Part shown: one piece after another, positions 1 through 8,687 of the stretch
Layout: each line of letters starts with the position of its first letter
Numbering within the stretch: the first letter of the stretch is position 1
Source: SIG447 sp045577075
GTDB lineage: Bacteria > Bacillota > Clostridia > UMGS1883 > UMGS1540
DNA: 64,000 nucleotides
Assembly (NCBI GenBank): GCA_045577075.1
Contig: JAZNHR010000025.1
Location: 86,972-150,971 of the forward strand
Reading direction: 5' to 3'
Translations under genes and position numbers: made by a program
The notes under the pieces: generated by a model
Told to the model about the DNA's origin: nothing
Seen by the model: the letters and a program-made list of their open reading frames with translations, nothing else
Database searches by the model: none

Positions 1-174
1 AACGACGGATTGTAACGGTTTTGTAAAAATAAAACTAGCATTTTGTAATAAAAGCTGATATAATATTCTTGGACGGGCGACCTGCGGTCGCCCGTTAGAG
101 TCTGTAAATAAAGATAATTTTGCCCCAAAATGGCAGAATTACAGGGGAAAATCCCCTCTGGAAGGAAGCAAAAG
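1..174. other. 5' flanking region with a hairpin and possible -10 box
   Basis: No gene is visible. A TATAAT hexamer lies at 59-64 but no good -35 stands at the right distance (TAGCAT at 35-40 is weak). A perfect 10-bp stem with a 3-base loop follows at 73-95 (arms ACGGGCGACC / GGTCGCCCGT) and has no T-run, so it is more likely a leader structure than a terminator. The upstream neighbour is outside the window. Confidence 0.4.
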
Positions 175-1185
175 ATGGTCAATTACAGAATTTCCGGCGC
201 GATGGGTCTACCGGCTTTTCCGGTGGCCAGTATTTTTGTAGATAAATATATGGCAGAGGCCAATGCAACCTTTGTCAAAATATACCTCTATGGGCTGCGG
301 CTTTGCTATGCCGTCGGCACAAAGCCGGATAATGCTCATATTGCACAGGCGCTGGACCTTCTGGAGTCGGACGTGGTACGCGCCTGGCGATACTGGGAGA
401 AAAAAGGCGTCATTCGAAGGCGTGAGGACGGCGGCATTGAGTTTGTGGATTTAACCATGGAAACGCCCATCCCCCCGGAACTGCCTGAAAAAGAGAAAAG
501 CCAGGCAAAGCCCCAGTATAAGGCGAAGGATATTATGGAAGCTGTGTCGGGCGATAAGCGGAAGTCCATGCTTCTCGATTTTGCCCAGAACGTGTTCGGA
601 AAAACCTTAAGCACAGGGGAGGCGGCAACCCTCTTTAGTTTTTATGACTGGCTGAAATTACCCCTGGAAGTCATCATGATGCTCCTTGAGCATTGTGCAG
701 CCCTTGAAAAATACAATATGCGGTATGCGGAAAAGATTGCCATTGCCTGGGCGGACGAGGGGATTGACACGATTGAGAAAGCGGAAAAGCACCTGCAAAA
801 TGCAGACAAGCGTGCCAAACTTTCCAGAAAATATAAGCGTATGATGGGCATTACAGGACGAGATTTATCCGACTCGGAATACGCTCACATTCTTCAGTGG
901 ACAGAGGAAATGGCAATGCCCCAAGAGCTTATCAAGACAGCATACGAGAAAGCGGTGCTGGCTACGGGTAATGCCTCGTTCCCTTACATAAACGCCATTT
1001 TACAGTCCTGGTATAAGCAGGGCATCACGAAGGTGGAGGAGCTTTCCAAAGACACGCCTGCTCCCAAGACGGTGAAAGTAGCAAAAAAAACCAATAATTT
1101 TACAAACTATCAGCATTCGGCAGTATACGATTTTGAGGATTTTGAACGCCGTGCGCTGGAAAAAAGGATAAAGGAACATGGATGA
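175..1185 (+). CDS. DnaD domain replication protein
   Basis: A 336-residue protein of the DnaD/DnaB (Gram-positive) primosome family, which helps load the replicative helicase and remodels DNA. The N-terminal third looks like a winged helix (about residues 25-90, ending VRAWRYWEKKGVIRR); two alpha-helical DnaD-type modules follow (about 115-210 and 225-285, the second containing the YxxILQSWYKQGI-type end typical of DnaD). I start it at 175 because GGAAGGA sits 8 bases upstream; an in-frame ATG at 130 has no such site. The stop overlaps the next gene, a DnaC/DnaI-type ATPase, by 8 bases, so the two are probably translated together and act in the same helicase-loading step. The family call is firm; whether it works in chromosomal restart or initiation cannot be told here. 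Confidence 0.85.
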   Translation: MVNYRISGAMGLPAFPVASIFVDKYMAEANATFVKIYLYGLRLCYAVGTKPDNAHIAQALDLLESDVVRAWRYWEKKGVIRRREDGGIEFVDLTMETPIPPELPEKEKSQAKPQYKAKDIMEAVSGDKRKSMLLDFAQNVFGKTLSTGEAATLFSFYDWLKLPLEVIMMLLEHCAALEKYNMRYAEKIAIAWADEGIDTIEKAEKHLQNADKRAKLSRKYKRMMGITGRDLSDSEYAHILQWTEEMAMPQELIKTAYEKAVLATGNASFPYINAILQSWYKQGITKVEELSKDTPAPKTVKVAKKTNNFTNYQHSAVYDFEDFERRALEKRIKEHG

Positions 1186-2155
1186 AAAAAGCCTTGCAGC
1201 TGTAAATCGAAAATTTAATGCAAGAAAGCAAAATAGGGATGCACTCCTTTCGGCGCGCCGGGAGGAAGTGTACCGCGCGGTGCCGCGTGTGCGGGAAATA
1301 GACGATGCGATTTTCGGCGGCGGCCTTAAAATGCTGTCTTCCGTTTGGGAAGGGAATGAAACGCCGGAAGCAGTGGCGGAAGGGTATGCCGCAAGCGTAG
1401 ATAAGTATGCGGCAGAAAAGCGGCGGCTTATCAAAGAAGCGGGCTTCCCTGCGGACTATCTGGAAATTCCCTACACCTGCCCCCATTGTAAGGATACGGG
1501 CATGCAAGGCGATAAGCTTTGCAGTTGTTATCTATCTCTTATGTCAGAAGCACTTTTTCAGCAGTCAGGCATGGGCAACCTTTTAAAGAAGCAGAAGTTT
1601 GAAACGTTTGACCTTAAATTTTATGCCGATGCGCCCTTTGAAGGCCAGCGGCTCTCTCCCCGAAAAAATATGCAGCTGATTTTGGGGACGTGCAGAAAAT
1701 TTGCGGCAGAGTTTGAAAATCATGCCGATAACCTGTTTTTATACGGGAATCCCGGCCTTGGCAAAACCTTTTTGTCAAGCGCTATTGCAAATGTCCTTTT
1801 ACAACGAGGGATTTCTGTTCTTTACCAAAGCGCCGGGCAGATTGTGGAAATTCTTTCCGATGCCCGTTTTGGCAGAGGGGAAAGCGAAACCTGCGCCTTT
1901 TTAAAGGACCAGCTTTTAAAGGCAGACCTTCTTATCATCGATGATTTGGGCACAGAATTTATAAATGCCATGACGGATGCGGATATCTTTTATGTTGTCA
2001 ACAGTCGCATTTTAGCGGAAAAGAGCACAATTATCAGCACGAACTTATCCCTTCCCGATATTGAGCGTGTGTATTCAAACCGCATGCTTTCTCGGATTAT
2101 GGGACATTTTACGCCGCTGTATTTTTACGGTACGGACATAAGGAGCATGGGATAA
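1178..2155 (+). CDS. DnaC/DnaI-like helicase-loader ATPase
   Basis: A 325-residue AAA+ ATPase of the DnaC/DnaI/IstB group. The N-terminal half is helical and charged and includes a zinc-binding-looking CPHCKDTG...CSC cluster near residues 101-118, as in DnaI-type loaders. The C-terminal half has Walker A GNPGLGKT at about residue 190 and Walker B LLIIDDLG near 251, followed by an arginine-rich sensor region (SNRMLSRI). It overlaps the DnaD-like gene upstream and abuts the next gene with no gap (stop at 2153-2155, next ATG at 2156), so the three form one operon. An IstB transposition helper is excluded by the absence of any transposase and by the DnaD neighbour. Likely role: loading DnaB-type helicase at replication restart or initiation. 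Confidence 0.85.
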   Translation: MDEKSLAAVNRKFNARKQNRDALLSARREEVYRAVPRVREIDDAIFGGGLKMLSSVWEGNETPEAVAEGYAASVDKYAAEKRRLIKEAGFPADYLEIPYTCPHCKDTGMQGDKLCSCYLSLMSEALFQQSGMGNLLKKQKFETFDLKFYADAPFEGQRLSPRKNMQLILGTCRKFAAEFENHADNLFLYGNPGLGKTFLSSAIANVLLQRGISVLYQSAGQIVEILSDARFGRGESETCAFLKDQLLKADLLIIDDLGTEFINAMTDADIFYVVNSRILAEKSTIISTNLSLPDIERVYSNRMLSRIMGHFTPLYFYGTDIRSMG

Positions 2156-2695
2156 ATGTACACCTTTACAGAGCCTTCTGAGGTAAAACTGATTATTTTA
2201 TATATTATTCAAAATTTTGCAGAGCCCATCGATAACGGACAAATTACGGATATTTTCATGGATTATGCCTTTGTGGACTATTTTTCCATGCAGCAGTATT
2301 TAGACGAACTGGTGGAAATGCATCTTGTGGATATTGACCGTGCCGACAAGGTACGTCTGTATTTTTTGACGGAACACGGCAAGGAAGCATACGAAGCGTA
2401 TATTCATAAAATTCCAACGTCTGTGCGAGAAAAGCTTTTAAAGACCATTCGCACCTATAAAAAACGGGAACGGAATGCGGCAGATATTTCCGCATCCTTC
2501 CGCCCTTTAAACGAACTGTCCTATCTTGCTGAGCTTTCCATTCGTGACAGCGGCTTTCCCCTTATGGAGGTGCGCCTTAGCGTAGGTAGCAAGGAAACGG
2601 CACGAGCAGTATGCCAAGCGTTTAAAGAAAATCCCGATAAAGTATATACTGCACTTTTGGGCGCAGTCCTACCGGATGAAACAGAAAAAGAGTAG
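2156..2695 (+). CDS. DUF4364 family protein
   Basis: A 179-residue cytoplasmic protein that I recognise as the DUF4364 family, common in Clostridia and of unknown function. It opens with a winged-helix-like segment (about residues 1-80: EVKLIILYIIQNF, QQYLDELVEMHLVDI, YFLTEHGKEAYEAY) resembling PadR/MarR-type DNA-binding folds, followed by a mixed alpha/beta C-terminal half. It begins at the base after the DnaC-like stop, so it belongs to the replication-gene operon. A strong bidirectional terminator follows within its last codons. A regulator role is inferred only from the wHTH-like start. Confidence 0.75.
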   Translation: MYTFTEPSEVKLIILYIIQNFAEPIDNGQITDIFMDYAFVDYFSMQQYLDELVEMHLVDIDRADKVRLYFLTEHGKEAYEAYIHKIPTSVREKLLKTIRTYKKRERNAADISASFRPLNELSYLAELSIRDSGFPLMEVRLSVGSKETARAVCQAFKENPDKVYTALLGAVLPDETEKE

Positions 2696-2714
2696 CCACA
2701 TGGCTACTCTTTTT
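2685..2714. terminator. Bidirectional intrinsic terminator
   Basis: Perfect palindrome of 14-base arms (AAAAAGAGTAGCCA / TGGCTACTCTTTTT) with a T-run on either strand, placed between the convergent DUF4364 and YgjV-like genes. The left arm overlaps the DUF4364 stop codon. Confidence 0.85.
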
Positions 2715-2723
2715 GTATGTACG

Positions 2724-3257
2724 TCAAATTTTCTTCTGCGCCTTCTTTTTGCGAAAGTAGGGAAGAATATCATATCGCATAAAGGCGACGCAAATAGACG
2801 TAAAAACGAAAGCTTCCGTAAGCATTCCGGGGTAGGAATGAAAAACCAGGTTATAAATAAACCAAAACGGAGAGGACGGTGCCGAAACCAGGCGGACCGT
2901 TCGTGGGTTTTTAATCCAGAAGGCAATGGTCGTAAGAAGCATGGCCACCATGGGCAAAAGGCTGATAGGTCCGTCCCAGAAATAGATACCCGCAAGGATA
3001 AAGAGACCACAGAACAGATAAAACCAGACCATACTTGATGCCCATGCTTTGTCCCGATTTCGAAAGACGGCGGCACGGAAAATACCAATGCCGTTTAATA
3101 TGCCGCCAAGAACGGCGCCGAGAAGGCAAAAATGCACGCAGAAAAAGACGGAAGAAATCATTTGCATCGTCACAATCCGCTTTTGGGAATTTTGCTGGAA
3201 GGATAAAATGGCAATGGTCAAGGCAATTACGCCGAGACTTTGTGCAAAAATATACAT
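2724..3257 (-). CDS. YgjV-like inner membrane protein
   Basis: A 177-residue membrane protein with about five or six hydrophobic segments (for example residues 1-20, 27-60, 75-95, 98-118, 135-160). The start IFAQSLGVIALTIAILSFQQNSQ and the polar break QMISSVFFCVHFCLLGA match the YgjV (Imp-YgjV) family of inner membrane proteins with no assigned function. GGAGG lies 6 bases before the ATG. It sits 22 bases downstream of the U32/RlhA-like gene on the same strand, so it is probably the last gene of that transcript and ends at the shared terminator. No transport substrate can be proposed. Confidence 0.75.
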   Translation of the reverse strand: MYIFAQSLGVIALTIAILSFQQNSQKRIVTMQMISSVFFCVHFCLLGAVLGGILNGIGIFRAAVFRNRDKAWASSMVWFYLFCGLFILAGIYFWDGPISLLPMVAMLLTTIAFWIKNPRTVRLVSAPSSPFWFIYNLVFHSYPGMLTEAFVFTSICVAFMRYDILPYFRKKKAQKKI

Positions 3258-3279
3258 AAAAACCTCCGATTTTGCCGCG

Positions 3280-5295
3280 TTATCTGTTTTTACGCGGCAG
3301 CCGTTTTTCTATGGTTGTTTCCTTCTGGAAGAAACAGCCGCGGGTAAAGGGAAAGGGGGCAGGTGCCCCGGCTTTATAAAGCGCCATGATTTCCTGCACT
3401 TCATCCGCCGTTTCCGTAGTAAACCGAAGAACAAAGGCGGATATGCCGGTGTCGGCAAACTGGTCCAGCTTATCCAGCATATAGAGGGGGCGGGCATTTA
3501 AAACCTCGTTTCGGTGGGGATAGGCGCAAAACACAGGGAATACGTTGCCCTTTTCATCGGTTAGGGGATATGCTTTTTTGCCACCATGGCACGTTTGGTG
3601 CACCTTGGCAAGGCAATTTTCCATGGTCATCAGCGTCAGCCGTCCGTACACTAAAACGGAGAGGGGCAGGGGCTTTGGCATTTGCCGAATTTGGGACAGG
3701 AGAAGCTCAGGGGAGGCGGTGAGGCCGTCCATACAAGAAAGCGCCGCCGTTTTCCCGTTAAAGATATGGAGCCCTGTGCCGCCAAAAGGCGAAAAGCCCA
3801 TTTCTCGGCATAAAAGGCTTTGCCCTATCGTGTGGCACAAAATGCGTTTTATGCCGTAAGTTTTTAAATTAGCAAGCTGTTTTTTGATAGGCGCCATTTC
3901 TTTGTCAAATAAAATGGTAGGCAGTATAGCCCCCACATTTTCGCCCATGGGCTTTTGAATTTCAAAAAGGGGAAGCCAAATAAAGTCTGCCGCTATATTT
4001 TTCGGGATTTGTGTGGCAGTTTGGAAGATGCAGTGGGTTTCAAGTGTTTTCGCCGGCTTGTTTTCGACATGGAGAGAAGGCGTGGTGTATGCATAGGAAA
4101 ATGTAGCTTTGTCCTCCAGCGCCTTGATTCCGTCGCGTCGCAATGCGTTTAAAGCGGCGGCAGGGAGAAATAAATCGGGAGCAACGGAAGCGGAAACCGT
4201 CCCCGCATACGGCGTGCCGCCCAGTTTCCCGAGTGCCTTTTCGCAGTCGGCCGCGGTTATGGGGCGCATTGCCGCCTTCTCCGGTACAGCCCCTTCCACA
4301 CGGGCACTATATACACCATCGGACAGAGAGAGGACAGAAGGCTTGTTTTCTGCAATGGTTACCTCCATGGAAAGGGGGATTTTCGGCGCAGAAACAGAAA
4401 TTTCTACCGTTTTGGATTGGCGCTTATCTTCTTCCGTGCGAAAGCCGAACATATGCCGCCCCGGCTTTTCGAGAAAATACCCGTCGGTAAAGCCCTGCCG
4501 CGAAAAAAGGTCGGCCAGAAAATCCATTTCGTCTTTCGTGGCGGCGCGTTTTTCGTCGAGAAGGGTGCGGTAGGTAGAAACAACGCCCCTTACATAGTCC
4601 GGCGATTTTAACCGCCCTTCAATTTTCAAAGACGCAATGGGAAGAGACAGAAGTTCAGGAATATGATTTGCAAGGCATAAGTCATGCAGACTCAGCGCGT
4701 AACCGTTTTTATATTTATGCCGGCAGGGCTGGGCACATGTTCCCCGGTTGCCGCTGCGGCGGGAAAGCATACTGCTAAAGTAACATTGCCCCGAATACGA
4801 AACGCAAAGCGCACCATGAATAAACACTTCAATTTCCAAAGGGGAGGACTTGATAAGATCACGGGAAAAGGCTTCTCTTGCCAGCACTACGCGGCAAAAG
4901 CCCAGTTCTTTCGCCCGTGCAATTCCCAGAGCATTGTGAATGGTCATTTGGGTGCTGGCGTGCAAGGGAAGGGAGGGCACGGCTTCCCGAAGCAGGGACG
5001 CAAGTCCAATATCCTGCACAATCACGCCGTCAATCCCGGTTTCGGCGAGAAAGTGGGCATAGTCCGGCATTTCAGCGAGCTCCTTATCGGTCAGAAGGGT
5101 GTTTAGCGTCAGGTACACTTTCTTATGGCGGACATGACAATAGCGGACGGCACTGGAGAGCGTATCGTCCGTAAAATTTTCTCCATGCAGGCGTGCATTA
5201 TGCCGGCTTGCGCCCAGATATACAGCGTCTGCACCGGCGGCGACTGCCGCTTCCAGCGCTGCAAAACTGCCCGCAGGTGCTAAAAGTTCATGCAT
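3280..5295 (-). CDS. U32 family protein, RlhA-like (23S rRNA C2501 hydroxylation)
   Basis: A 671-residue U32 family protein. Residues 1-200 hold the U32 TIM-barrel-like core (ELLAPAGSFAALEAAVAAGADAVYLG) with the four-cysteine signature C164, C171, C187, C191 (CVSYSGQC...GTCAQPC), known in this family to hold an iron-sulfur cluster. The middle part (about 310-400) resembles the DUF3656 domain found in RlhA; a second barrel-like half follows. Members of this subgroup are historically called collagenase-like peptidases, but E. coli RlhA (YdcP) and TrhP (YegQ) are RNA hydroxylation factors that use prephenate-derived chemistry. Length and DUF3656 region favour RlhA over TrhP. SD AGGAG is 7 bases from the ATG. 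It is followed by the YgjV-like gene and preceded by a lipid kinase with a terminator between. Confidence 0.8.
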   Translation of the reverse strand: MHELLAPAGSFAALEAAVAAGADAVYLGASRHNARLHGENFTDDTLSSAVRYCHVRHKKVYLTLNTLLTDKELAEMPDYAHFLAETGIDGVIVQDIGLASLLREAVPSLPLHASTQMTIHNALGIARAKELGFCRVVLAREAFSRDLIKSSPLEIEVFIHGALCVSYSGQCYFSSMLSRRSGNRGTCAQPCRHKYKNGYALSLHDLCLANHIPELLSLPIASLKIEGRLKSPDYVRGVVSTYRTLLDEKRAATKDEMDFLADLFSRQGFTDGYFLEKPGRHMFGFRTEEDKRQSKTVEISVSAPKIPLSMEVTIAENKPSVLSLSDGVYSARVEGAVPEKAAMRPITAADCEKALGKLGGTPYAGTVSASVAPDLFLPAAALNALRRDGIKALEDKATFSYAYTTPSLHVENKPAKTLETHCIFQTATQIPKNIAADFIWLPLFEIQKPMGENVGAILPTILFDKEMAPIKKQLANLKTYGIKRILCHTIGQSLLCREMGFSPFGGTGLHIFNGKTAALSCMDGLTASPELLLSQIRQMPKPLPLSVLVYGRLTLMTMENCLAKVHQTCHGGKKAYPLTDEKGNVFPVFCAYPHRNEVLNARPLYMLDKLDQFADTGISAFVLRFTTETADEVQEIMALYKAGAPAPFPFTRGCFFQKETTIEKRLPRKNR

Positions 5296-5311
5296 GTAAA
5301 TTCTCCTTCCG

Positions 5312-5340
5312 AAAAAGAAACAGCTGCACTAGGACAGCTG
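5312..5340 (-). terminator. Intrinsic terminator after the lipid kinase
   Basis: Two CAGCTG blocks (5321-5326 and 5335-5340) can pair and are followed on the minus strand by a T-rich tract (5312-5320). The stem is short but sits exactly at the lipid-kinase stop codon. Confidence 0.5.
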
Positions 5341-6210
5341 CATGGTAATCGCTTTGGGATTATTGCGAATTTCCACAAGATTTGCACCCTTTTCAAACTC
5401 CCCGTCTAGCGACCAGGGGAAAATCTGATCCATGGCAAAGGTCAGGTGTCCGGCTTTAAAATACGTGATTAAATCCGAATGATACTGCTTGCGGACAAGG
5501 GAAAAAATAATCTGTTGCAGGTCCAGAACATTTTTGGGCATGGAAATGAGCATCACTTCAAAAAGCCCGTCATCAAAGCTAATGTCCTCGGGGGAAAGAT
5601 GCACCATGCCCCCTAAGGACGTGGAGTTGGAAACGGCACCAAACACATATTCTCCTTGGAGTGTTCCTTTTTCCGACTCTACAGTCATACGGCAGGGCCG
5701 AATGTTAGGCAGCTCCCGTACCGCTTCGAATACATACGCCATGTGCCCGATGCGATTTTTAATGTCCTGGGAAGCCTTATACGAGGAATCCGAAAACGCA
5801 CCAAAGGAAGCTACATAGGTAAAGTGGCGATTTCCAAAGGAACCAATATCAATGGGAAAGGGCGCGCCGTTTCGAATAGCTTCTGCCGCCTTGCCGATAT
5901 CTTTCGGAATCCCCAGTCCCGTGGCAAAATCGTTTGTGGTGCCACAGGGGATATACCCGAGGGGCGGACGGCAAGTGGCGCGCATCAGCCCGTTTACCAC
6001 CCGGTTTAACGTGCCGTCACCACCGGCACAAACCAATAAATCATATAAAGGCGCCTTAGTCGTCACATAGTCTTCCGTGCTTTTTCCGTCTTTTGTATAA
6101 TAAACCGTCACGTCGTATTCCGAAAAAAGACTGGGAATATCGGCACTTGTTGCCCGCATTTTTCCGGCGATGGGGTTTATAATCAGTAACAGTTTTCCGG
6201 CAAAAGACAT
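5329..6210 (-). CDS. Diacylglycerol/lipid kinase, YegS/DgkB family
   Basis: A 293-residue lipid kinase of the DAGK catalytic family. Visible motifs are LIINPIAGK (about residues 9-17), the nucleotide-binding GGDGTLN at 63-69, and PCGTTNDFA near 87-95; the rest forms the second beta-sandwich domain, with SLDGE near residue 266 as in DgkB. It phosphorylates diacylglycerol or a related lipid at the inner face of the membrane, recycling it into phospholipid synthesis. GGTGG precedes the ATG by 7 bases. Upstream lies the prs terminator, so it probably has its own promoter in the short 6211-6250 gap or depends on read-through. The exact substrate (diacylglycerol, undecaprenol, or other) is not decided by the sequence. 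Confidence 0.85.
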   Translation of the reverse strand: MSFAGKLLLIINPIAGKMRATSADIPSLFSEYDVTVYYTKDGKSTEDYVTTKAPLYDLLVCAGGDGTLNRVVNGLMRATCRPPLGYIPCGTTNDFATGLGIPKDIGKAAEAIRNGAPFPIDIGSFGNRHFTYVASFGAFSDSSYKASQDIKNRIGHMAYVFEAVRELPNIRPCRMTVESEKGTLQGEYVFGAVSNSTSLGGMVHLSPEDISFDDGLFEVMLISMPKNVLDLQQIIFSLVRKQYHSDLITYFKAGHLTFAMDQIFPWSLDGEFEKGANLVEIRNNPKAITMQLS

Positions 6211-6247
6211 CCTAGAACCACCTTACAAAAAAAGAATTACAGTTTAT

Positions 6248-6283
6248 GAAAACAGGGAATTACCGAGGCCGATAATTCCCTGT
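6248..6283 (-). terminator. Intrinsic terminator of prs
   Basis: On the minus strand an 11-bp stem (ACAGGGAATTA / TAATTCCCTGT) with a GC-rich loop is followed by TTTTC, about 20 bases after the prs stop. Confidence 0.75.
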
Positions 6284-6301
6284 GACAAACAAATTTTGCG
6301 T

Positions 6302-7315
6302 TTAAGCAAACATGGGGCTGACAGAAATATCAGCGTATATACGCTTGATTGCCTCTGCAAAAATATCTGCAACGGACAGAACATGAATCTTATCCAGCAT
6401 TTTTTCCGGCGGCAGGGCAATGGTGTCAAGCACAACCAATTCGCGGATGGGAGATTTTTCGATTCTCTCAAGCGCGGGGCCCGAAAGTACGGGGTGCGTG
6501 CAACAGGCGTAAATTTCTTTTGCGCCGCGTTCCATAAGGGCAGAAGCCCCGTTTGTGATTGTGCCTGCGGTGTCAATCATATCGTCAACCAAAATGATAG
6601 TTTTATCCTTAATATCACCGATGATGTTCATAACCTCTGCCACATTGGGGCGCGGTCTTCTCTTGTCGATGATGGCAATGGGTACATCCAGACGCTGTGC
6701 AAATTTACGTGCACGGGTAACGCTGCCGAAGTCCGGCGAGACAACGACTACGTCATCCATATGGTCTGCAAATTTTTTCATAAAATAGGGTGCGATTTTG
6801 GTAAAGCCCAGGAGATGGTCCACGGGAATATTGAAGAAGCCCTGAATCTGTGCGGCGTGCAGGTCCATGGTAAGCACGCGGTCAGCCCCCGCAGTTGCGA
6901 TAAGGTCTGCCACAAGTTTTGCAGAAATCGGGTCGCGGGCCTTTGCCTTTCTGTCCTGACGGGCGTAGCCGTAGTAGGGAATAACGGCGGTAATTCTGCC
7001 TGCAGAAGCACGCTTGAAGGCATCAATCATAATCAGCATTTCCATCAGGTTATCGTTTACCGGGTCGCAGGTGGACTGTACCACAAAAACATCCGAGCCG
7101 CGGACGCTTTCGTTGATGTTTACATACACTTCGCCGTCGCTAAACTTGCCGACTTCCGATTTGCCAAGACTGATTTCGCCAACATGCATGCCGTTGCCTT
7201 CAGCATTTAGTTTATATTCGGCAACCTTATTTTTAAGCTCTGCAACAATTGCGCTGGCAAGCTGTTTATTGGAGTTAGCTGTAAAAATTTTGATATCATT
7301 TCCGTGGGTTATCAT
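6302..7315 (-). CDS. prs: Ribose-phosphate pyrophosphokinase (PRPP synthetase)
   Basis: A 337-residue PRPP synthetase making phosphoribosyl pyrophosphate from ribose 5-phosphate and ATP for purine, pyrimidine, His, Trp and NAD synthesis. Diagnostic motifs: KFSDGEVYVNI near residue 60, YYGYARQDRK near 114-123, the DLHAAQIQGFF metal-binding segment near 151, and the PRPP loop VDDMIDTAGT. The start is ATG 7315, with AGGAG 10 bases upstream; an in-frame start 27 bases earlier has no ribosome site. The protein is about 20 residues longer than the usual 315 because of extra sequence (VAEYKLNAEGNGMHVGE) before the KFSDGE motif. It has its own promoter at 7350-7378 and terminator at 6248-6283, so it is a single-gene unit. 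Confidence 0.95.
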   Translation of the reverse strand: MITHGNDIKIFTANSNKQLASAIVAELKNKVAEYKLNAEGNGMHVGEISLGKSEVGKFSDGEVYVNINESVRGSDVFVVQSTCDPVNDNLMEMLIMIDAFKRASAGRITAVIPYYGYARQDRKAKARDPISAKLVADLIATAGADRVLTMDLHAAQIQGFFNIPVDHLLGFTKIAPYFMKKFADHMDDVVVVSPDFGSVTRARKFAQRLDVPIAIIDKRRPRPNVAEVMNIIGDIKDKTIILVDDMIDTAGTITNGASALMERGAKEIYACCTHPVLSGPALERIEKSPIRELVVLDTIALPPEKMLDKIHVLSVADIFAEAIKRIYADISVSPMFA

Positions 7316-7349
7316 CAGTAAATCGCTCCTCTTTAAAATCACTAGCTAT

Positions 7350-7378
7350 ATTGTACCGCATTTTTCCATAAAAATCAA
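7350..7378 (-). promoter_or_regulatory. Promoter of prs
   Basis: TTGATT (7373-7378) and TACAAT (7350-7355) on the minus strand with a 17-base spacer, about 35 bases upstream of the prs start. It lies between prs and the end of trmFO. Confidence 0.75.
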
Positions 7379-7396
7379 GCCCTGCAAAGGGAATTT

Positions 7397-8686
7397 TTAA
7401 AAATTTTCTTCTAAGACGGCAAGGGAACGCTCTGCCATTGCCAGATACCGTTCGTGCTTATCGCGAATACGCTGTGTAAGGGGCGGCAAAATGCCGAAAT
7501 TTGCGTTCATGGGCTGAAAGTCGCCCAAAGCACTTTCTGCAATATAGTGGCTTAAGGCGCCCATCATGGTTTCCACGGGCAGAATGAGTGCTTCTTCGCC
7601 TTGTATCCGTCTTGCCGCGTTGATGCCGGCTAAAATTCCTGAGGCGGCGGATTCCATGTATCCCTCCACACCCGTAATCTGCCCGGCAAAGAAAATATGG
7701 GGGTTTTGGCGAAGCGAAAAATCAGCGCAAAGCACTTCGGGGGAACGGATAAAGCTGTTGCGGTGCATTACGCCATACCGCACAAACTCCGCATTTCGAA
7801 GAGCAGGAATCATAGAAAATACACGCTTTTGCTCTCCAAAGCGAAGGTTTGTCTGAAACCCCACAAGATTATAAAGCGTCCCTGCTTGATTGTCCTGCCT
7901 AAGCTGTACAACCGCGTAGGGGCGTTTTTCCGTTTTGGGGTCACGAAGGCCCACAGGGCGAAGGGGGCCGTATAAAAGGGTCTCTTTGCCGCGAGATGCC
8001 ATAATCTCCACCGGCATACAGCCTTCAAATACTTTTAAATTGTCCACGGCATGCTGAGGCGCACGCTCCGCACGCGTCAGCGCCGCGTAAAAGGCGGCAT
8101 ATTCTTCCTCCGTCATGGGGCAGTTTATGTAGTCATCCCCGCCGCGGCCGTATCGGGCGCCGAAAAAGGCATTTTCCATGTCAATGCTGTCCTTTTCCAC
8201 AATGGGGGCAGCCGCGTCATAAAAACTGAGGGTGTCACCACATATTGCGCGGATTTCCTCTGCGAGTGCGCCGTCGGTAAGGGGGCCGGTAGCGATAATG
8301 GTAATGCCGTTATCCGGGATACGGGTTACTTCTTCTCGTATGACGGTAATACGGGGATGGCTTTCGATGCGGCTTGTTACCGCTTTTGCAAATGCGTCTC
8401 TGTCTACCGCGAGTGCACCGCCTGCCGGCACGCTCGTTTCTTTTGCCGCGGCAACCGTGATAGACCCGAGCCTTTCCATCTCCGCTTTTAAAAGACCCCC
8501 GGCACTATCTAGCCGGGAGGCCTTTAAGGAATTGCTGCATACAAGCTCGCATAAATCTTCTAAATGGTGTGCAGGAGAAAAGCGGACAGGCTTCATTTCG
8601 TGCAGAATGACTTCTGCACCTAAATTCGCCGCGGCGAATGCGGCTTCGCAGCCGGCAAGACCGCCACCGATTACATGAATTTGCAT
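7397..8686 (-). CDS. trmFO: TrmFO, folate-dependent tRNA U54 methyltransferase
   Basis: A 429-residue FAD protein that makes ribothymidine at position 54 of tRNA using methylenetetrahydrofolate. The N-terminus has the FAD Rossmann motif IHVIGGGLAGCEAA, then the TrmFO/GidA signature ELVCSNSLKASRLDSAGGLLKAEM near residues 47-70; the C-terminal half has GQITGVEGYMESAASG, the second FAD-binding element. Start 8686 is preceded by AAAGGAG and lies 1 base after the topA stop, so the two genes are cotranscribed, an arrangement common in Bacillota. No terminator is seen after it; its end lies just upstream of the prs promoter. Confidence 0.95.
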   Translation of the reverse strand: MQIHVIGGGLAGCEAAFAAANLGAEVILHEMKPVRFSPAHHLEDLCELVCSNSLKASRLDSAGGLLKAEMERLGSITVAAAKETSVPAGGALAVDRDAFAKAVTSRIESHPRITVIREEVTRIPDNGITIIATGPLTDGALAEEIRAICGDTLSFYDAAAPIVEKDSIDMENAFFGARYGRGGDDYINCPMTEEEYAAFYAALTRAERAPQHAVDNLKVFEGCMPVEIMASRGKETLLYGPLRPVGLRDPKTEKRPYAVVQLRQDNQAGTLYNLVGFQTNLRFGEQKRVFSMIPALRNAEFVRYGVMHRNSFIRSPEVLCADFSLRQNPHIFFAGQITGVEGYMESAASGILAGINAARRIQGEEALILPVETMMGALSHYIAESALGDFQPMNANFGILPPLTQRIRDKHERYLAMAERSLAVLEENF

Positions 8687-8687
8687 A

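Noticed and set aside
73..95. Terminator at the left edge
   Set aside because: A perfect hairpin is present but no T-run follows on either strand.
6170..7210. 346-codon open frame antisense to prs
   Set aside because: The minus strand encodes a complete PRPP synthetase with promoter and terminator; the plus-strand frame is a shadow.
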